The notes beneath the pieces were generated by a model, which had not been told where the DNA came from, made no database searches, and saw nothing but the letters and a program-made list of their open reading frames with translations. Shown piece by piece: positions 13,567-16,288 of a stretch of 16,288 bases of DNA. The number at the start of each line of letters is the position of its first letter. Position 1 is the first letter of the stretch. The position numbers were made by a program, and so were the translations under genes. Source of the DNA: JAOSJT01 sp035914695 (GTDB lineage: Bacteria; Bacteroidota; Ignavibacteria; SZUA-365). The stretch is taken from assembly GCA_035914695.1 (NCBI GenBank), contig JAMIQH010000211.1, positions 1 to 16,288 on the forward strand, in the 5' to 3' direction.

Positions 13567-14535
13567 ATGGATCACGGGACGCGGAGGTGTTGTTTGTTCG
13601 GCGGCGAGGGCCTATCTTTTGTGGCATTTCACAGCCCTCAGGCCATTGTGCTGCAAGAATTCCAGGACCTCGCCGCGGACAATACTTCGGGTGCCACGGA
13701 GCTGATACGCAAGCTTCTGGCGCTGTGCGAGAACTGTGCCATCGGGTACTGCTTCGACGATTTGCGCGAGGGCTTCGCGCTGTTGGAAGAATCGCAAAAG
13801 AGCATGCCATCGCTGCACGCCGTCCTCCACATCCTGAAGACCGATTTTCTCCCCAAGTTGCGCGAGGACGACGAAACCGCCGATGCGATTTCCTACCTGT
13901 CGTCGTTGGAAAAAATACTCAACGAAAGCAGCAGCGCCATCGCCGCGCGTTTTGCCGATACCTTCAGCGAAAGCGTGCGCCTCGTGACACTCAGCCGCAG
14001 CTCGACCGTATTGCTGGCCCTGCGCGCGCTGCACGAGAAGGGGCACCTGGCCCACGCGCATATTCTCGAAGCGCGGCCCATGCTCGAAGGGCATCGCTCC
14101 ATCCGCGATCTCGATGCGCTGCGCGTGCCCTGCACATTGTTCACCGACGCCGCCATGGCCGTGGCCGTTTCGCGCGCCGACGCCGCCGTGGTGGGCGCCG
14201 ACAGCATCAGCGCCGACGGCTATCTGCTCAACAAAACCGGCACGTTGCCGCTGGCGCTGTGCTGCAAGGAGTTCGGCATTCCGCTGTATGTGCTGTGCGA
14301 TTCGCTGAAATTCTCGCCTCAACTGCGCGAGCATATCGAGGTGGAAGCGCGGCCTGTGGAAGAAGTACTCGTTCGTTCGGAGAAGGACGGCTTCGCCGTG
14401 TGGAACAAGTATTTCGAATGGACACCAGTGGAGTACGTCAAGGAATTCATCACCGAACGCGGCTCCTTCTCGCCCGATCAACTCAGCGCGCTCGCGGGAG
14501 ACGAGGCGACGGAGGGTCCGTCTCCGCTGTTGTGA
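13567..14535 (+). CDS. eIF-2B alpha/beta/delta-like (MtnA/R15P isomerase superfamily) protein
   Basis: The 322-residue product has an alpha-helical first half and a Rossmann-like C-terminal half typical of the eIF-2B / methylthioribose-1-phosphate isomerase superfamily. Diagnostic segments are TLSRSST (141-147), EARPMLEG (168-175), VGADSI with Asp212, and NKTGT from Asn222, then PLYVLCDSLKF. In the sugar-phosphate isomerases of this family the segment matching TLSRSST carries a catalytic Cys. Here it is Ser-Arg-Ser-Ser, so isomerase activity is doubtful, though Asp212 is kept. It could be a sugar-phosphate or nucleotide-binding regulator. The start is uncertain: the ATG at 13567 has only a weak GGAAG upstream, and an in-frame GTG at 13621 follows GAGGG. 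The first 18 residues look unlike the family. The GH18 gene follows after 34 bp, so they may be co-transcribed. Confidence 0.75.
   Translation: MDHGTRRCCLFGGEGLSFVAFHSPQAIVLQEFQDLAADNTSGATELIRKLLALCENCAIGYCFDDLREGFALLEESQKSMPSLHAVLHILKTDFLPKLREDDETADAISYLSSLEKILNESSSAIAARFADTFSESVRLVTLSRSSTVLLALRALHEKGHLAHAHILEARPMLEGHRSIRDLDALRVPCTLFTDAAMAVAVSRADAAVVGADSISADGYLLNKTGTLPLALCCKEFGIPLYVLCDSLKFSPQLREHIEVEARPVEEVLVRSEKDGFAVWNKYFEWTPVEYVKEFITERGSFSPDQLSALAGDEATEGPSPLL
13590..13621 (+). promoter_or_regulatory. Possible Bacteroidota-type promoter at the eIF-2B-like gene start
   Basis: TATCTTTTG at 13613-13621 resembles the TAnnTTTG -7 element with one extra base, and a TTG lies 20 bp upstream at 13590-13592. 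If it is real, translation would have to start at or after the GTG at 13621. The match is inexact and could be chance. Confidence 0.25.
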
Positions 14536-14569
14536 TCGAAGTTTCGCCAACCATTGCCACGAGGTTCGT

Positions 14570-16030
14570 ATGAGCCGGGAGTATACACCCCGCATCGCCA
14601 CCGCCGCGATTCTGTTTCTTTTCACCTGCATGACCGCATTCGCGCAGCAGAGCATGAACGGGACGGCGCGCTCGGTGCATGACGACCATGCGCGTTTGCG
14701 TGTGGGCGCCACCGCTTCCGAAGCCGCGGGGCATGCGAAAGCGCGTGCCACCGAGCGCAGCACCACGCATGTGGTGCACGGTTACCATCCCTACTGGATC
14801 AGCGACGATGCCGCCTCGCGCTATCGCTTCGAGCTGCTGACGCATCTTGCATATTTTTCCTGCGAAATCGATCCCGCCACCGGTCGCGCTACCAACACGC
14901 GCGGTTGGCTTACTTCCACTGTGCCTGACATGGCCCAAGCCGCTGGCTGCAAGGTGCTGCTCACCATCACCAATTTCGGCGGCAACGCCAATAGCGCGTT
15001 GTTGGGGAATGCCAAGGCACGCGACACGCTATGCGCCACCATTATCGATTTGCTACAGCGCCGCGATGCGGATGGCGTGAACATCGACTTCGAGAGCATT
15101 CCGGGTAATCAGCGGGACAACTTCACCGCCTTTCTCGCGCAACTGCGTGCGGCATTGAACGCGTGGAAAGCCGACGCCGTGATTTCCGTGGCGGCACCCG
15201 CGGTGGACTGGTCCGGGAGCTGGGATGTGGCCGCCATCGCACGGCACATCGACTACTTCTTCATCATGGGCTATGATTACTCCTGGTCGGCCAGCGCCAA
15301 TGCCGGGCCCGTGGCGCCGTTGCGCTCCTTTGCCTACAATGTGACGCGTTCGGTGGACTGGTATCTGGGGCAGGGCGCGCCTGCTTCGACGTTGTTGCTC
15401 GGTGTGCCTTACTACGGCTATGACTGGCCGGTGGTGGACAATGCCGCCGGAAGTGCCACCACGGGACAGGCCACCGCACGCACATACAGCGCCATGCGCG
15501 GCCTGCTCGCCACGAACAGCGCAGAGTGGAGCGAGCAATATCTTGTGCCGTGGATGACGTATCAATCCTCCGGATGGCGGCAAATCTGGTATGACGACGA
15601 GCGCAGCTTGAGCCATAAATGCGCGTTGGTTCTCGATCGCAAGCTCGCTGGCATGGGCATGTGGGCTCTGGGCTACGATGATGGCTACGGTGAATTGTGG
15701 CTGGAGATAGAACGCGCTTTCACCTTGCCCACGGTCAACGATGCGTTGCCGCGCGATATTGACGTTGCTGTTTGGCCACAGCCGGTGCGTCCCGGTGCCA
15801 CAGTGCAATGGCGCGGCTCCGCGGTATCTGAAGGTGTGGCGCGGATTCATGATGTGCTGGGACGTGTCGTCGCCTGTGTGGAATTGCGCGGCGGCGCCGA
15901 CGGTGTGCTGCGCTTCACCGCGCCGACGCTGCCTCCCGGTCTGTACATTCTTCGCGGCGAAGCGATGCAACCACGGAACGCCACGGCGGCAGCAGTTATA
16001 GAGACAATCATGGTGAGGATGGTGGAATGA
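14570..16030 (+). CDS. Secreted GH18-type glycoside hydrolase with T9SS sorting domain
   Basis: The 486-residue protein starts with a signal peptide (hydrophobic segment, likely cut after AFA at about residue 25). The catalytic domain is a GH18-like barrel from about residue 70 to 385, opening with GYHPYW. DGVNIDFE at 168-175 matches the DxxDxDxE signature with Asn171 in the first inner Asp position, as in YaaH/spore-cortex-type members. Glu175 is the expected proton donor, and MGYDYSW from Met233 and GVPYYGYDW are other family segments. Residues from about 400 (VWPQPVRPG, ending PPGLYILRG) look like a T9SS sorting domain, so the enzyme is probably delivered to the surface or medium to cut chitin, peptidoglycan or a related glycan. 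The ATG follows GAGG, and its stop overlaps the next gene's start (ATGA). Confidence 0.87.
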   Translation: MSREYTPRIATAAILFLFTCMTAFAQQSMNGTARSVHDDHARLRVGATASEAAGHAKARATERSTTHVVHGYHPYWISDDAASRYRFELLTHLAYFSCEIDPATGRATNTRGWLTSTVPDMAQAAGCKVLLTITNFGGNANSALLGNAKARDTLCATIIDLLQRRDADGVNIDFESIPGNQRDNFTAFLAQLRAALNAWKADAVISVAAPAVDWSGSWDVAAIARHIDYFFIMGYDYSWSASANAGPVAPLRSFAYNVTRSVDWYLGQGAPASTLLLGVPYYGYDWPVVDNAAGSATTGQATARTYSAMRGLLATNSAEWSEQYLVPWMTYQSSGWRQIWYDDERSLSHKCALVLDRKLAGMGMWALGYDDGYGELWLEIERAFTLPTVNDALPRDIDVAVWPQPVRPGATVQWRGSAVSEGVARIHDVLGRVVACVELRGGADGVLRFTAPTLPPGLYILRGEAMQPRNATAAAVIETIMVRMVE

Positions 16031-16288
16031 AAAAGGGTAATCGCGTAGCGAAATCATCGGGAGCGTCGCGGCCGGAGTCGCGTCCGCGCATGACGGAAAA
16101 GGGAAATGACGTCCCGGCGGACAGCTGGCGCATTGCGCTGTTCTTCCTCGCCTTGCTGGCGTTGCGTCTGATCGCCTCGTTCTTCCCCGAGGCGCGGCTG
16201 TGGGGTGTGAATATCCACGCCTGGCTGCCGCTGTGGATGACCGTCATAATCGCCGCGGTGGGAGTACTGTTCGCCACACCGTTGCCGT
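16027..16288 (+). CDS. Membrane protein, N-terminal part (runs off the window)
   Basis: The ATG at 16027 overlaps the GH18 stop codon by four bases, and 87 codons remain open to the window edge. The first 30 or so residues are basic and polar (MKKGNRVAKSS...). Two hydrophobic segments follow, about residues 37-53 and 67-84, separated by a short stretch with PEARLWG. The layout suggests an inner-membrane protein with a cytoplasmic basic tail. No family can be named from this fragment. Translational coupling with the GH18 gene is likely. Confidence 0.7.
   Translation, partial: MKKGNRVAKSSGASRPESRPRMTEKGNDVPADSWRIALFFLALLALRLIASFFPEARLWGVNIHAWLPLWMTVIIAAVGVLFATPLP

Noticed and set aside
1..16288. 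tRNA, rRNA, transposase or phage genes
   Set aside because: I looked for characteristic sequences and proteins of these classes and found none; short tRNA-like folds cannot be fully excluded by eye.

Overview
The window is GC-rich and has three traits that together suggest a member of the Bacteroidota/Chlorobi (FCB) assemblage. Two large secreted proteins end in what look like type IX secretion (T9SS) C-terminal sorting domains. The succinate dehydrogenase is of the three-subunit SdhC-b558/SdhA/SdhB type. Secreted proteins carry Ig-like and ASPM/SPD-2/Hydin-like modules. Kapabacteria or Ignavibacteria are plausible, but no genus can be named from sequence alone. Every gene I could support lies on the + strand.

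Layout, left to right. (1) 1-352 is non-coding and holds a TTCGCG-rich repeat. (2) 353-1510 encodes a putative lipoprotein with propeller-like repeats. (3) 1511-2042 is non-coding and holds short AT-rich repeats plus a longer copy of the TTCGCG repeat. (4) 2043-5108 encodes a 1021-residue T9SS-exported reprolysin-like metalloprotease and is followed by a strong terminator. (5) 5187-7145 encodes a CPA2 cation/proton antiporter with RCK domains. (6) 7385-10739 is a tightly coupled sdhC-sdhA-sdhB operon with a terminator at 10766-10797. (7) 10740-12118 is a 1.38 kb gene-free region. (8) 12119-13459 encodes a lysine 2,3-aminomutase-like radical SAM enzyme. (9) 13567-14535 encodes an eIF-2B-like protein. 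(10) 14570-16030 encodes a secreted GH18-type hydrolase with a T9SS tail. (11) A membrane protein starts at 16027 and runs off the window.

The most unusual part is the gene-free region between sdhB and the kamA-like gene. It holds eleven copies of a 17-bp motif with a palindromic core (TTGGCTATTCASTGAAT), spaced 56-58 bp apart. The sequences between them are of two alternating kinds (A and B), and the first eight units form two copies of an exact 228-bp higher-order period. A-type interunits contain a hairpin whose outer pair changes from G-C to A-T in one unit with pairing kept. The array is bounded by related 29-bp modules and, further out, by two pairs of direct repeats in swapped order. 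I see no coding capacity and no cas genes. It could be a structured-RNA array, a multi-site protein-binding array, or a species-specific repeat family; the sequence does not decide.

Functionally the window mixes respiration (SdhCAB reducing the quinone pool), ion homeostasis (antiporter), extracellular degradation (metalloprotease and GH18 hydrolase) and amino-acid radical chemistry (KamA-like). Apart from the sdh operon and the overlap between the GH18 gene and the last gene, there is little evidence that neighbours act together.
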